In this document: positions 24,411-33,463 of the stretch, piece by piece | How the letters are laid out: each line of letters starts with the position of its first letter | Numbering within the stretch: position 1 is the first letter of the stretch | Assembly: GCA_007118975.1 (NCBI GenBank) | Contig: SKQO01000126.1 | Span: 1 to 39,473, forward strand | DNA from: Halobacteriales archaeon | GTDB taxonomy: Archaea > Halobacteriota > Halobacteria > Halobacteriales > SKNY01 | Length of the DNA: 39,473 nt | Direction of reading: 5' to 3' | Notes under the pieces: generated by a model | The model's input: only the letters and a program-made list of their open reading frames with translations | Told to the model about the DNA's origin: nothing | The model's database searches: none | Program-made: the position numbers and the translations under genes

Positions 24411-24423
24411 GTTCGTTTTCTCC
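24411..24423 (+). terminator. T-rich probable terminator after rpsJ
   Basis: GTTCGTTTTCTCC directly after the S10 stop; T-rich tracts act as archaeal terminators without needing a hairpin. Confidence 0.35.
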
Positions 24424-24690
24424 GGGTGCGGCGTGCAGTAAGAGAAAGGTCGGCGACTACCGCTGAACAAGGCCCATGACCGTTCTCTCATCGCTGTGGA
24501 CAGCATGGGGCGTATCCAGGTGGGAGGGGCTCCAAGGAGACATAATTGCACGGTATGAACACGACACCGCCCCAAGAGACAGACTCAAGCGTGATAGCCG
24601 CTGGCAGAATCGAGACGCGGCATTCGAACTCGGAAGCCGGATCCATCGGTGATGGAACTGACCATCACCTGAGCGAAGATTGGGAGCACA

Positions 24691-25083
24691 CTACGATGTC
24701 GGTGTCGGACCATCCTCGTATTTATCCCGGAACTCACCGATCAATTGGCCCATCATCGCGTACCAGTCGTTGAGTAACCGCTGCATCTCGTCTGCCACCT
24801 CGTTTGCATCCATCGGGTGGAAGACGTGATAGTAACCCCCATTCTCGTAGTTTACCTGTTCCTTTCTCACGAACCCGGCTTGCTGGAGTCGTTGCATGGA
24901 TCGATAGACTGTCGATCGCTCTCGATCGACTTGCTGTGCGATTTCGTCGATCGTGAGAGGTTCGCCCGCCTCGACCAAGACACGAAAACTTCGCTTATCG
25001 AGGTCTTTCAGGCCGTGAAAACACTCGAGCAGCCCCTCACACTCCATGTCCTGCCGGAGCATCTCCCGCATCGAATCATCCAT
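24691..25083 (-). CDS. Winged-helix (TrmB-like) transcriptional regulator
   Basis: 130 residues from ATG 25083 (MDDSMREMLRQDM), chosen because a GATAAAATT element (TATA on the minus strand) is centred 27 bases upstream; longer in-frame starts up to 25335 exist. The winged helix is plain: KRSFRVLVEAGEPLTIDEIAQQVDRERSTVYRSMQRLQQAGFVRKEQ, followed by GGYYHVFHPMDANEVADEM and a C-terminal helix. A conserved haloarchaeal family with a Cys near the start (MECEGLLECFHGLKD) that could respond to redox or metals. Divergent from the VKOR-like gene, which it may regulate; that is inference. Confidence 0.85.
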   Translation of the reverse strand: MDDSMREMLRQDMECEGLLECFHGLKDLDKRSFRVLVEAGEPLTIDEIAQQVDRERSTVYRSMQRLQQAGFVRKEQVNYENGGYYHVFHPMDANEVADEMQRLLNDWYAMMGQLIGEFRDKYEDGPTPTS

Positions 25084-25106
25084 GTGGCCCATACGGGCTT
25101 CGAGAA

Positions 25107-25115
25107 GATAAAATT
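25107..25115 (-). promoter_or_regulatory. TATA box for the winged-helix regulator gene
   Basis: AATTTTATC on the minus strand, centred 27 bases before ATG 25083; decides the start codon. Confidence 0.5.
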
Positions 25116-25218
25116 GGGCACATTTCACACTACTAACCAGGGCGAACCCGATGACCGCGTCCAGTGTGAGCATGTCCTCGTCTCCGTCCGAATTAGTATT
25201 GTATGTATTGCGCAATTC

Positions 25219-25226
25219 TTTAATAT
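25219..25226 (+). promoter_or_regulatory. TATA box for the VKOR-like gene
   Basis: TTTAATAT centred 28 bases before ATG 25250; supports that start over the upstream in-frame ATG at 25151. Confidence 0.5.
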
Positions 25227-25249
25227 CCGTGGCCCGAATATCCGAGTAC

Positions 25250-25885
25250 ATGGCAGCGCGATCACAGACAGCACAACGGTTCGGATTCGACTGGGAGTAC
25301 TCGTCGAACGTATCGACCCTGTTCGGTGTGTTCACGATCGTCGCGGTGATCGGTTGGCTGGTCAGTTCCCTACTGACGGCAATTCACGTGTTCGCATTAC
25401 CGGCCATACCACCGGACGCGCCGGTCCAGGGGAGTATCGAAGTAATCACGAGCCAGTGGGCGTACGTCTTCGGCGTCCCCCTGGCGACATTCGGTGCAGT
25501 CTACTACTTGACGACAATCGGCCTTGCGCTCTGGTGGTTCGATACCCGGCATCCACTGATCGTTAAAATCCTGACGCCGATCACGGCCTCGGGGGTTGTT
25601 GCCTCGGCATACTTCGTCTGGCTCCAGCTCGTGCCGATCGGTGCCATTTGTCCCTTCTGTATGCTGTCGGCTGGCGCAACCGTGGTACTCCTCGGGCTCG
25701 AGTTGATGATCCTCCAACGGAGCGAGACACCGAAAATGCCCGAGTTACTCGGGGATTTCGCCACACTATTCAATGAAACGAACCTGGCAGTGGTGATCTT
25801 CCCACTGCTCGTAGGGCTGGCAAGCCTCATCGGAATGTTCGTGATCCCACTGCTCCCGCTTCCCGAACCAGTTCCGTTCTCGTAA
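25250..25885 (+). CDS. Vitamin K epoxide reductase (VKOR) family membrane protein
   Basis: 211-residue membrane protein with about five helices. The active-site pair is in AICPFCMLSAG (Cys134, Cys137) at the fourth helix, and the preceding SQWAYVFGVPLATFGAVYY is the VKOR signature. VKOR-like proteins reoxidise thiol oxidases to form disulfides outside the membrane, using quinone. The first-loop cysteines normally present ahead of the SxxAxxFGxPLA block are missing: Cys134 and Cys137 are the only cysteines, and Gly61 stands where the family usually has Cys. No fused thioredoxin domain. It may act with a separate thioredoxin-like partner or have another redox role. Confidence 0.85.
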   Translation: MAARSQTAQRFGFDWEYSSNVSTLFGVFTIVAVIGWLVSSLLTAIHVFALPAIPPDAPVQGSIEVITSQWAYVFGVPLATFGAVYYLTTIGLALWWFDTRHPLIVKILTPITASGVVASAYFVWLQLVPIGAICPFCMLSAGATVVLLGLELMILQRSETPKMPELLGDFATLFNETNLAVVIFPLLVGLASLIGMFVIPLLPLPEPVPFS

Positions 25886-26231
25886 TTCCCGGCCGCCTTG
25901 ATGGCTTGGTCATCTGGTCATAATATTGTCTGATGCTCCCAATATAGGAAGCATCCAGATAGAGGACTGTTCGTTGGTCAGAGGTAACTCTTCGTACGAC
26001 AATACAACGCGTGTCGCTATACACGCATGTCGGGACTGGTGACCTACTCGAGGCGTGCACGGTCGAATACAATGATCCGGCGTTCCTCGGAGGTCGAGGG
26101 CACCCGAAAGGGGAACAGCTGGAAATGGGCGTAATGCGCTCCCGGCACCCGATTCAGATGTGATTTCTATGCAAGCACAGGCATGGGGCATTCGCAACGT
26201 CACGATAGTCCATTCGTCGTAACAAGCCGAA
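25886..26231. other. Gap of about 350 bases
   Basis: Between the convergent VKOR-like and helicase genes. Open frames here are short and lack promoters or family features; I see no RNA gene. Confidence 0.4.
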
Positions 26232-28445
26232 TCAGCCAGGAAGGAACGCCGGATCCACTTCCCGCAACCTGGTAGTTGATTCGAAGTGTTCGTAAAAGCG
26301 CCGATAGAGATCTGTATCCTTCCCCGGGCAGTCATACCGGAGCGTGTGGAAATCCCCCACGACGGCACAATACCGCTTGGCTCTGGTGAGCGCGACGTTC
26401 AGTCGCCGCGGACCATCGGGTTTCCGGCCGAGAAAACCGAGTTCGCCGTCGCTGTTGCTTCGGACGAGCGAAATGACGATCGCCGCTCGTTCGCTCCCCT
26501 GGAAGGCGTCGATGGTGTCAACCGTAATGCGGCCTCCCTCGTCGACACGTTCGGAGAGGACCTGGGTAATCTCGGTGACCTGAGCGGCGTAGGGTGTGAT
26601 GACCCCGATATCGGCGGCAGAAAGATCCTTCAATCGTTCGTTCACGATAAGCGCGACGAGACGGGCCTCTGTCGGATTTGCCCGCGAGTGATCATGGCGT
26701 TCGACCCGTCCACCGATACTGTACGCTTCGAGTGCGACCTCCGTGGAGGGGAGCGGATCGATGTCGCGCCCGGATCGGAGTTCGCCGTCGTAAAAGGTCC
26801 GGTTGGGAAAGCGGAGGATATCGCGGTGCATGCGGTACTGGGTTTGCAACCGCGTTCCCACTCCCTCGAAAACCCCATCCGCGGCGTACAGGTGCTCGAA
26901 CAGTGAGAGTCCGTAAGCGGATGCGGGCGGGTCATCACGCGAACTGAACGGCGGGAGCTGTTTGTGATCGCCGGCGAGGACGACACGATCGGCACACACC
27001 AGTGGAATACACGATGACGCACAGGTCGCCTGGGTCGCTTCGTCGAGGACCAGTACCTCGAACGCATCGCTTTGGAAGCGGGCAGCGCTGTTTGTCGTGG
27101 CGACGGTGACGTCAGCCCGCGTGGGCGTATCCGCGTAGTCGGTCCTGACCACTGCATTGCTCGAACGCGAGGCGTTGGCGCGATGAATCGTCAGTTCGTC
27201 GGCTTCGTGCTGGCCGTATGCGTGGAGCGATCGGCTATCGACGGACGCGGGGGTGGAGTCCCCGACCAGGAGATTGTCCACCGCCTGATTCGAATCGGCA
27301 CAGACCAGCACTCGTTCACCTGCCTGCACGGCCCGGCGGACGATCTCGACGAGCGTTCGTGTTTTCCCCGTACCTGGCGGGCCGTGCACGCAGAACAGGT
27401 CGTCCGCGAGTAACGCCAGATCAGTTGCGAGTTTCTGTCCCTGATTGAGGTCGGCGTCGAGGGTTTCACTCCTCGCGGCGGCGTCGTTGGTAAAGGTCAC
27501 CGGCCGTTCCCCCGCGAGTACAGCCGCCTGGTCCGTATCGGCGATAGCGTCGATGGCCGCCAATTCGCGGCGGAACGGGACCGGATTCAACAGCGCCGAA
27601 AGGCCAAAGCGCTGGCCTCGCCGGTTGGGGAGGGCGCTCGTTTCCGCCGCTGATTCGACGTGGATGTTTAAGACCACTCCGAGGCCGTGAATGTCCACTA
27701 CCGTCGCATCGGCGACGGGCTCCCCCGCCGCACTGTGAAGAAGTACCTCGTTTTCCTGGTAAATGCCGAACTCCTCGGGGACGAAATAGGACCAGTCACC
27801 GGACCGGGCGTCCTCGAGATCCGGGTCGAGATCGACCCTGAAGGTGTAACGCCCGTCATCGACGCCCCGAAACTCGAGATTCGGGACGGCCTCGCCGCCA
27901 TTGTCGTAGATTTCACGAGGTGTCGCCCGCTCCGACCGTGCCCGGTTCTGCTCGCGTCGGGCCGATCGCTCCCGACGGACGTACGTGGTGAGTCCGTCGA
28001 CGAGCTCGTCAGCCGTTGTTGGATGTCGCGGTGCCTCCTTGTCATGAATTGGCAGGTTGTAGTCCGGCGGATACTCGGGAGGGCGAAAATCGGCGTGCCA
28101 GAAGCGGAGTCGCTGGGCCAGGGGAGTCTCGGCGAACTCGTCGATCGACATTGCTTTTCGTTCCCCGTCCGGCGAGCGGTAGAGGATGATCTCGCCGCGC
28201 AGGTTGTGCTCGGCGTATCCGAGATACTGGCCGGTCAATACCGCACGATCCCGGGTGTGGAGCGGGAGACACACGGTATCGGAGATCTCCGTATCGACGA
28301 GTTGGGGATGACTCGCGGCGAAGGCGGCGATCGGACGGATGGGAACCTCCCCCGCGCCGGGCTCGAGTTCCGCAGCATCGGGAGCATACAGGGACGCGGC
28401 AGCGACATCGAACGAGGAGACCGCGTGGTCGAACAGCAGAGACAT
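26232..28445 (-). CDS. Superfamily I DNA/RNA helicase, DNA2/NAM7-like
   Basis: 737 residues. N-terminal 340 residues are a divergent domain with an OB/1B-like beta region (GRYTFRVDLDPDLEDA ... VLLHSAAGEPVADATV). Helicase motifs: Q-region NQGQKLATDLAL, I GPPGTGKT (355-362), Ia VLVCADSNQAVDNLL, II LDEATQAT, III GDHKQLPP (492-499), IV QYRMHRDILRFPN, V TVDTIDAFQGSE, VI LNVALTRAK. This is the Upf1-like 1B family. No nuclease domain is visible. Possible roles are RNA decay, R-loop removal or DNA repair; not assignable. Stand-alone gene. Confidence 0.9.
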   Translation of the reverse strand: MSLLFDHAVSSFDVAAASLYAPDAAELEPGAGEVPIRPIAAFAASHPQLVDTEISDTVCLPLHTRDRAVLTGQYLGYAEHNLRGEIILYRSPDGERKAMSIDEFAETPLAQRLRFWHADFRPPEYPPDYNLPIHDKEAPRHPTTADELVDGLTTYVRRERSARREQNRARSERATPREIYDNGGEAVPNLEFRGVDDGRYTFRVDLDPDLEDARSGDWSYFVPEEFGIYQENEVLLHSAAGEPVADATVVDIHGLGVVLNIHVESAAETSALPNRRGQRFGLSALLNPVPFRRELAAIDAIADTDQAAVLAGERPVTFTNDAAARSETLDADLNQGQKLATDLALLADDLFCVHGPPGTGKTRTLVEIVRRAVQAGERVLVCADSNQAVDNLLVGDSTPASVDSRSLHAYGQHEADELTIHRANASRSSNAVVRTDYADTPTRADVTVATTNSAARFQSDAFEVLVLDEATQATCASSCIPLVCADRVVLAGDHKQLPPFSSRDDPPASAYGLSLFEHLYAADGVFEGVGTRLQTQYRMHRDILRFPNRTFYDGELRSGRDIDPLPSTEVALEAYSIGGRVERHDHSRANPTEARLVALIVNERLKDLSAADIGVITPYAAQVTEITQVLSERVDEGGRITVDTIDAFQGSERAAIVISLVRSNSDGELGFLGRKPDGPRRLNVALTRAKRYCAVVGDFHTLRYDCPGKDTDLYRRFYEHFESTTRLREVDPAFLPG

Positions 28446-28687
28446 TGGTGGGTTTCCACCCAGTCAGTGTGCTTCATCCTTCCGTATGCAGGCTCCAGGT
28501 CGTTCCAAACCTGCCTCCAGCGTTCGTCCGGTCGATCTCGCACCCTCGCTTGGGAATCCTGGGAGGACCCAACTCGGGAGTCACATCGAAGCCCGAAAAC
28601 GCTCCAGTTTGCATGCACTGGTTGTGAGTGAACGGAATTGATGCGGGCGGAGGCCTGGAAAATTGCCGGATACACAACCCCACTGGC
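28446..28687. other. Short gap between helicase and lipoprotein genes
   Basis: About 240 bases with only shadow frames and no recognisable signal beyond the helicase upstream region. Confidence 0.35.
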
Positions 28688-29605
28688 TCACCCGTCGGTG
28701 CATTCGTCAGGGATCTCGATCTCGAAGTCTTGATTGAAGCCGTGCCGGCGGTATTCGATGGTGATTTCGGCTGGATCGTCATGCGCGCCAGTGGTATACC
28801 GTCCCTCGTATCCGACGAAGTAACCGCTCTCGACGCCGATGTAAATCCGCATCGCCCCCTCAATCGCTTCGAACGTTGGCTCGAGATCGAGCTCCCACAC
28901 GTGGACGGGTTCGTCAACCCAGGCGACCGATGTCGTGTCACCATATGAAATATTTTCGTCGCTTTCGTCGAGCTGATCAGGGTGTGGTCGATCGAACCCA
29001 CCGGGATTCTCCGCATGTATCATGATCGTCGCTTCGTCGCTCGACGTGCAGGTGCCGTCGGGGAGGATTTGATACGCCTCGCCGTCGACGATATAGTGCT
29101 CAAAGGCTTCTGACTCACCTTCGTCGGCCACCATTTCGAAGATTTGATACAATCTGTCGTTCGCGATATCCGTCTCGCGATACAAGCCTTGCGTCCACTC
29201 CCCATCCGGCCCCTCGTGCGTAATCTCCATATCAAGTATATATGATTCAAAGTCCTCGCGAACGTCAAGTGTCTCCGCTGGCTCCTCTTCGCCATCGTCG
29301 GAGGAATCAGCCACAGAGTCGTCAGCATCCCCGTTGGCATTGTTGTCATCTGCTGGGGGTGCCCCATCATCCGCGGTATCGTCCGCGGCGTGATCGTCTG
29401 TATCGCCGTCCGTCGCATGATCGTCTGTATCGCTGTCAACGGCATCCACGTCATCTTCATCACCCACGCAGCCGCCTACCACTGTGAATGCGGCACCTAC
29501 TACCAGATAGCGACGGCGAGTGATCGAAGCGTTGCTTGAACTCGTCCGAGGGCATCCGGCTCCCGTCGAATCTTCAGAACTTAGCCCCTCTTCATGCCGT
29601 ACCAT
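28688..29605 (-). CDS. Tat lipoprotein with Asp-rich linker, function unknown
   Basis: 305 residues from ATG 29605 (MVRHEEGLSS), selected because a CTTTTATT element is centred 26 bases upstream; the frame continues to 29869 without need. A twin-arginine motif (TRRRYLVV) and lipobox ending VVGGC (Cys46) predict export and lipid anchoring. Then comes a low-complexity linker of about 80 residues with repeated DTDDHA units, extremely acidic, followed by a folded domain starting VREDFESYILDMEITHEG and ending FEIEIPDECTDG. The folded part alternates strands with acidic turns, resembling LolA/LppX-like or outer-surface lipoproteins in outline, but I recognise no family. Confidence 0.8.
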   Translation of the reverse strand: MVRHEEGLSSEDSTGAGCPRTSSSNASITRRRYLVVGAAFTVVGGCVGDEDDVDAVDSDTDDHATDGDTDDHAADDTADDGAPPADDNNANGDADDSVADSSDDGEEEPAETLDVREDFESYILDMEITHEGPDGEWTQGLYRETDIANDRLYQIFEMVADEGESEAFEHYIVDGEAYQILPDGTCTSSDEATIMIHAENPGGFDRPHPDQLDESDENISYGDTTSVAWVDEPVHVWELDLEPTFEAIEGAMRIYIGVESGYFVGYEGRYTTGAHDDPAEITIEYRRHGFNQDFEIEIPDECTDG

Positions 29606-30043
29606 GCTACATTGTGATCGGATCCCAATAAAAGTAGAAAGTCCATAATATCCAGATGATTCATCCCAGTCGTCTGTAATGAGCCCCGGTGCGCAGTTCG
29701 GACCCTTGACCCCCCAACAAGGAATCTCGTCCTGCTGGAAATTCCTCTGCAATCGTGGCTCACGGGGAATGATCTTACGCGAGTCGAGCCGACCAACAAG
29801 CGATGGATGACTCGGTCGAGATCGTTCACGTCGGTAACAACACGCAATCCCTGTGACGTGCTTACCCATCTTCGAGCTGTTCGTCGTCGGTGAGAGCGAC
29901 CTCGTGGCGACGTCGATAGCACAGAACCCCCCGGACAGAGAGCTGCGAGAAGAGGATCATCCTCCTCGGGCGAGAGGCATTCAACAAGGGGGGATTTCGG
30001 CTTTGCGCAGGTATGGCTACCCCCCTGTTAACGCAGACGTCGC
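29606..30043. other. Gap with promoter of the lipoprotein gene
   Basis: About 440 bases. Contains AATAAAAG at 29627-29634 (TATA box of the lipoprotein on the minus strand). The rest shows only shadow frames and no RNA gene that I can recognise. Confidence 0.4.
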
Positions 30044-31909
30044 TTACGCAGGATCCGTCATCTCTCGGCCCGCGAGGTTTCGTATTGCGATCCTCGCCTG
30101 TTCCGTATCGAGTTTGAGCACTGTGCGATCGTACGTGACCAGGCCATTGATCTCCGTCTCCACGTCGGTCCACTGCGTGTAAATCGCCGCGCCTAGCCCA
30201 TTGGAATCGCATAATCGCGTTAGTTCGTGTATCTTCTCGGTAAACCGGTCGGTCAGCTCCGCTCGTCCGCCCACCTCCTCGTACCCCCAGTCGTCGGTGG
30301 GTTTCCACTCGTGCCCGTCGAGGGACAACGCAATACCGCCAAACTCATCGATCACCGTGATCCGATCGTCCGAGGGCGGTGGTGTGCCTGGGCCGGGATA
30401 GTTGTGAACAGAGACGATGTCACCGACGTCACCGTCACATTCGCAGACGTTCACGCCACTCATGTTGTTCACCAGGCGCGTCTCGTCGATCGCAGTGACG
30501 GTTTGTGTCGCTGATCGGATCGTCTCCGGCGCCGAGCCACCCCATCCCTCGTTCAGGGGCACCCACACGACGATCGATGGATGGTTGCGGTGTTGTTCGA
30601 CCATGCGTTGTAACTCGCGGTGCCACTGGCGATCGATTTCGCCGACGTCGAACTCGCCCAGATTGGGCATGTCCTGCCAGACCAGCATGCCCACCCGATC
30701 GGCGTGATAGTACCATCGTCGCGGCTCGACCTTGACGTGTTTGCGAACGGCGTTGAATCCCAGTTCGTCCTGTCGAGCGAGGTCCGAGGCGAGTGCCTCG
30801 TCACTCGGGGGCGTCGAAATCCCATCCGGCCAGTAGCCCTGGTCCAGGGTTCCAAACTGAAAGGTGGTCTCGCCGTTGAGCGTCGGACGCACCTGCCCGT
30901 CGATCCGCATCGTATCGATCGACCGCATGCCGAAGTAACTCTGCACTTCGTCGACAGTCTCCCCATCATCCAGCAGGCGAACAGTGAGGTCATACAGCCG
31001 TGGTGTTGCCGGTGTCCACAGCGTGGCGTCCGGCACTGGAACCTTCAGCGGATCCGTGGTTGGCCCGGTCGTTCGTCCCACGACCGAGCCGTCGTCCCAA
31101 GCCGTTGCTTCGACGGTGAGGCCGTCAATATCGATACCACGTACATGAATCTCGACCGCTTCGTCGTTGAGAACAGGCGTAATCGTCACGCCAGTGATGT
31201 AGCTGGACGGCACCGGCTCGAGCCAGACGGACTGCCAGATGCCGGAGTACGGCGTATACCAGATTCCCTCCGGATCCGGGTGCTGTTTCCCGACTGCCTG
31301 TGCGGTGCGGTCGGTCGGGTCAGTGACACGAACGACGAGTTCCAAAACGTCGTCCGCACTGGCAACCGCTTCCGTAATATCGACCGAGAATGCGTCGTAC
31401 CCACCCGTGTGGGTTCCGTATTGCTGTCCGCCGACGTATACTTCGGTCCGATAATCGACGGCTTCGAACTGGAGCAGGAACCGGTCCGTGGGGATGTCGT
31501 CCCGCTCCTGCCAGACCGGTGGAACCTGCAGTTCTCTCCGATAGACCATGGCATCGACGGGCCGTTCGATGCCCGAGAGCGAGGACTCGACGGGAAACGG
31601 CACCAGGATCCGTTCGTCGAGTTCCCGGTCATTCGGTGGGAGCTCGTCAGTGGCCTCGAATTCCCACACGCCGTTCAGGCACGCCCACGCGGGCCGCATC
31701 AGTTGGGGACGAGGATACCGAGGCCACGGCAACGCTGAATCGGCCTCTTCGAACCACGGCGTCCGAAGTCCGGGATCGCCGCGAGTCCAGGCGCCCGCGT
31801 CGCTTGTCCCAACGGGTGCCTCCCCTGTATCGTCGGCCAGCAAGAAGGATCGCCGATTGACGAGCCGGCCGTCTGGGTCCGACGAATCCGACTGCGTTCC
31901 GTCTTCCAT
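30044..31909 (-). CDS. Glycoside hydrolase family 2 (beta-galactosidase/glucuronidase-like)
   Basis: 621 residues from ATG 31909, whose upstream CCTTTATG (31935-31942) is centred about 29 bases before it. Layout: sugar-binding jelly-roll (about 60-240, FLLQFEAVDYRTEVYVGG, GIWYTPYSGIWQSVWLEP), immunoglobulin-like domain, then the TIM barrel with the acid/base in VWVPLNEGWG (Glu454) and the nucleophile in VIDEFGG (Glu522). Typical size for short GH2 enzymes that cleave beta-linked galactose, glucuronate or mannose; the substrate is not readable. The N-terminus NRRSFLLADDTGEAPVG resembles a Tat signal whose hydrophobic core has been lost, so location is unclear. Confidence 0.9.
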   Translation of the reverse strand: MEDGTQSDSSDPDGRLVNRRSFLLADDTGEAPVGTSDAGAWTRGDPGLRTPWFEEADSALPWPRYPRPQLMRPAWACLNGVWEFEATDELPPNDRELDERILVPFPVESSLSGIERPVDAMVYRRELQVPPVWQERDDIPTDRFLLQFEAVDYRTEVYVGGQQYGTHTGGYDAFSVDITEAVASADDVLELVVRVTDPTDRTAQAVGKQHPDPEGIWYTPYSGIWQSVWLEPVPSSYITGVTITPVLNDEAVEIHVRGIDIDGLTVEATAWDDGSVVGRTTGPTTDPLKVPVPDATLWTPATPRLYDLTVRLLDDGETVDEVQSYFGMRSIDTMRIDGQVRPTLNGETTFQFGTLDQGYWPDGISTPPSDEALASDLARQDELGFNAVRKHVKVEPRRWYYHADRVGMLVWQDMPNLGEFDVGEIDRQWHRELQRMVEQHRNHPSIVVWVPLNEGWGGSAPETIRSATQTVTAIDETRLVNNMSGVNVCECDGDVGDIVSVHNYPGPGTPPPSDDRITVIDEFGGIALSLDGHEWKPTDDWGYEEVGGRAELTDRFTEKIHELTRLCDSNGLGAAIYTQWTDVETEINGLVTYDRTVLKLDTEQARIAIRNLAGREMTDPA

Positions 31910-32267
31910 GAACAAGCTTGTCGTAGACTGGCTTCATAAAGGACAACGTGTGCCGGCGAATCTGCGCCCGATCTCCGAGGAGATCCTCAGCGGTCGGACG
32001 AATGGCCTGGATCCAACACGAGATATCGCTCAAAGCCGAAGGACGGCGGACGAACAAGGAATCGACGTCGTCACCGCTGGCCCGGAGGGCCCGCGGGGGT
32101 CGAATCGGGTCAACACGGCGCATCCATCGCAATCCTCAGGCCGCGCTCGTGGCGTTGATCCACGCCACGCATAAACCGTCGGGGCCGTGTCACCGGTGGA
32201 GACAGTACGAACACCTGCATCCCGCCCGCCAGGGAATCATCACCCGAACCGAACGATCCAGAGCCCC
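31910..32267. other. Gap of about 360 bases
   Basis: Upstream of the GH2 gene; contains its TATA element at 31935-31942. I see no other gene. Confidence 0.4.
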
Positions 32268-32729
32268 ATGTCATCATTCCCGGAGCGCATATCGGCCCAC
32301 TGGCCAGCAATCGAGGTGCTCCTCGCGCTCCTCGTATTCGGGACGACCGCGATGACGCTTACCGAGACGATGGCGATGCTGCCGCGGCAACTCGGCGTTC
32401 TCTGGCTCCCTGCCACCGTACTGTTCCCCGCCCTGCTGGCGAGTTCGGTGCTGCTCGGTGTGGGAATCCGGTTGGGTTCGATCGTGCGGGATCGCAAACG
32501 CAAGGATCGTTCACGACGTGCTGCTGTCGTCGAGCTCGTCGTCTCGTTCGTCCTCGGGCTGGCGGCCCTCTACACGCTCGTTTGGGTGTTCGGAACGGTC
32601 TACGTGCTCTTTTTCGGGACCACCGGCGGCGTCATGCTTGCGCCGTTTGCCACCGTCGTGGTCGCCAGCGGGCTGGGTGTGCTTGTACTTTTCACCCATG
32701 GCGGCCGAGCGATCCGGCGCCGGTGGTGA
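32268..32729 (+). CDS. Four-helix membrane protein, function unknown
   Basis: 153 residues from ATG 32268 (MSSFPERISAHWP). Four hydrophobic stretches: IEVLLALLVFGTTAM, LPATVLFPALLASSVLLGVGI, VVELVVSFVLGLAALYTLVWVF, and FATVVVASGLGVLVLF. A basic cytoplasmic loop (RDRKRKDRSRR) lies after helix 2. No family recognised. Same strand as the rhomboid gene 83 bases downstream. Confidence 0.75.
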   Translation: MSSFPERISAHWPAIEVLLALLVFGTTAMTLTETMAMLPRQLGVLWLPATVLFPALLASSVLLGVGIRLGSIVRDRKRKDRSRRAAVVELVVSFVLGLAALYTLVWVFGTVYVLFFGTTGGVMLAPFATVVVASGLGVLVLFTHGGRAIRRRW

Positions 32730-32780
32730 CCCGATCCCTGGCCGGGCCATGACGAGATCGGTTGGGGGAACCGCACACGA

Positions 32781-32790
32781 ACTTTTGTAA
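32781..32790 (+). promoter_or_regulatory. TATA-like element for the rhomboid gene
   Basis: ACTTTTGTAA centred 26 bases before ATG 32812. Confidence 0.4.
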
Positions 32791-32811
32791 GGTGCCCGCC
32801 AACGCGAACGT

Positions 32812-33390
32812 ATGTCGGACGCACTCCCGCGGGCCACCTTGGAAGTGGTGTTGCTCGTGCTGGTGGTGTTCCTCGTCCAGTATCTGGCGCTGTTCGCCGG
32901 GCTGGGAATCGAGCTTTTCGCGCTCTCCGCGCCGTTGTCGCTCTATCCCTGGACGATCGTCCTGAGCGTGTATGCCCACGCTGGACTCGATCACCTGGTC
33001 GCGAACGTCCTCGCGATCCTCGTGTTCGGGACGATCGTCGAACGGAACACGACCAGGGCCCGATTCCACGCGTTCGTACTGCTAACGGGCGCAATCGCGG
33101 GCATGACCGAAGTGTTCGTGGGGTCGATACTGGGGCCGCCACCGGCCGTCCTCGGGATCAGCGGGGCAGCGTTCGCGCTGATGGGGTACGTGATGACCTC
33201 GAATCTGGTCTCCCGGCGGTTAGTCGGGACGTTCAAACTCTCCTTGCGGGCACAGCTCGCGATCATGATCGTTCTTGCGGCGGCCATCACCCTCGTCACC
33301 GGCGGCGAACGGATTGCCCTCATCGCCCACTTCACCGGCTTCCTACTCGGGTTGCTTGCCGGCCGGGTACGCCTGCTGCGAGTGCAGTAG
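32812..33390 (+). CDS. Rhomboid family intramembrane serine protease
   Basis: 192 residues, six predicted helices. The catalytic dyad is visible: Ser117 in LGISGAAFALMG and His173 in IAHFTGFLLGLLAG. The oxyanion/loop residues are in YAHAGLDHLVANVLAILVFGTIVER (His56, His61, Asn65). Cleaves single-pass membrane proteins within the bilayer. Compact archaeal form with no extra cytoplasmic domain. Confidence 0.92.
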   Translation: MSDALPRATLEVVLLVLVVFLVQYLALFAGLGIELFALSAPLSLYPWTIVLSVYAHAGLDHLVANVLAILVFGTIVERNTTRARFHAFVLLTGAIAGMTEVFVGSILGPPPAVLGISGAAFALMGYVMTSNLVSRRLVGTFKLSLRAQLAIMIVLAAAITLVTGGERIALIAHFTGFLLGLLAGRVRLLRVQ

Positions 33391-33463
33391 GGGAAAGGAC
33401 GACTGCTCGGGCTGGGCCGCTCTCACGTCAAGAACTTTGTCGGTGGCGCCGGTCCGAGGTGGT

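Noticed and set aside
24546..24773. 75-codon ORF between rpsJ and the winged-helix regulator
   Set aside because: It overlaps the 3' end of the regulator, lacks a convincing promoter and shows no family features.
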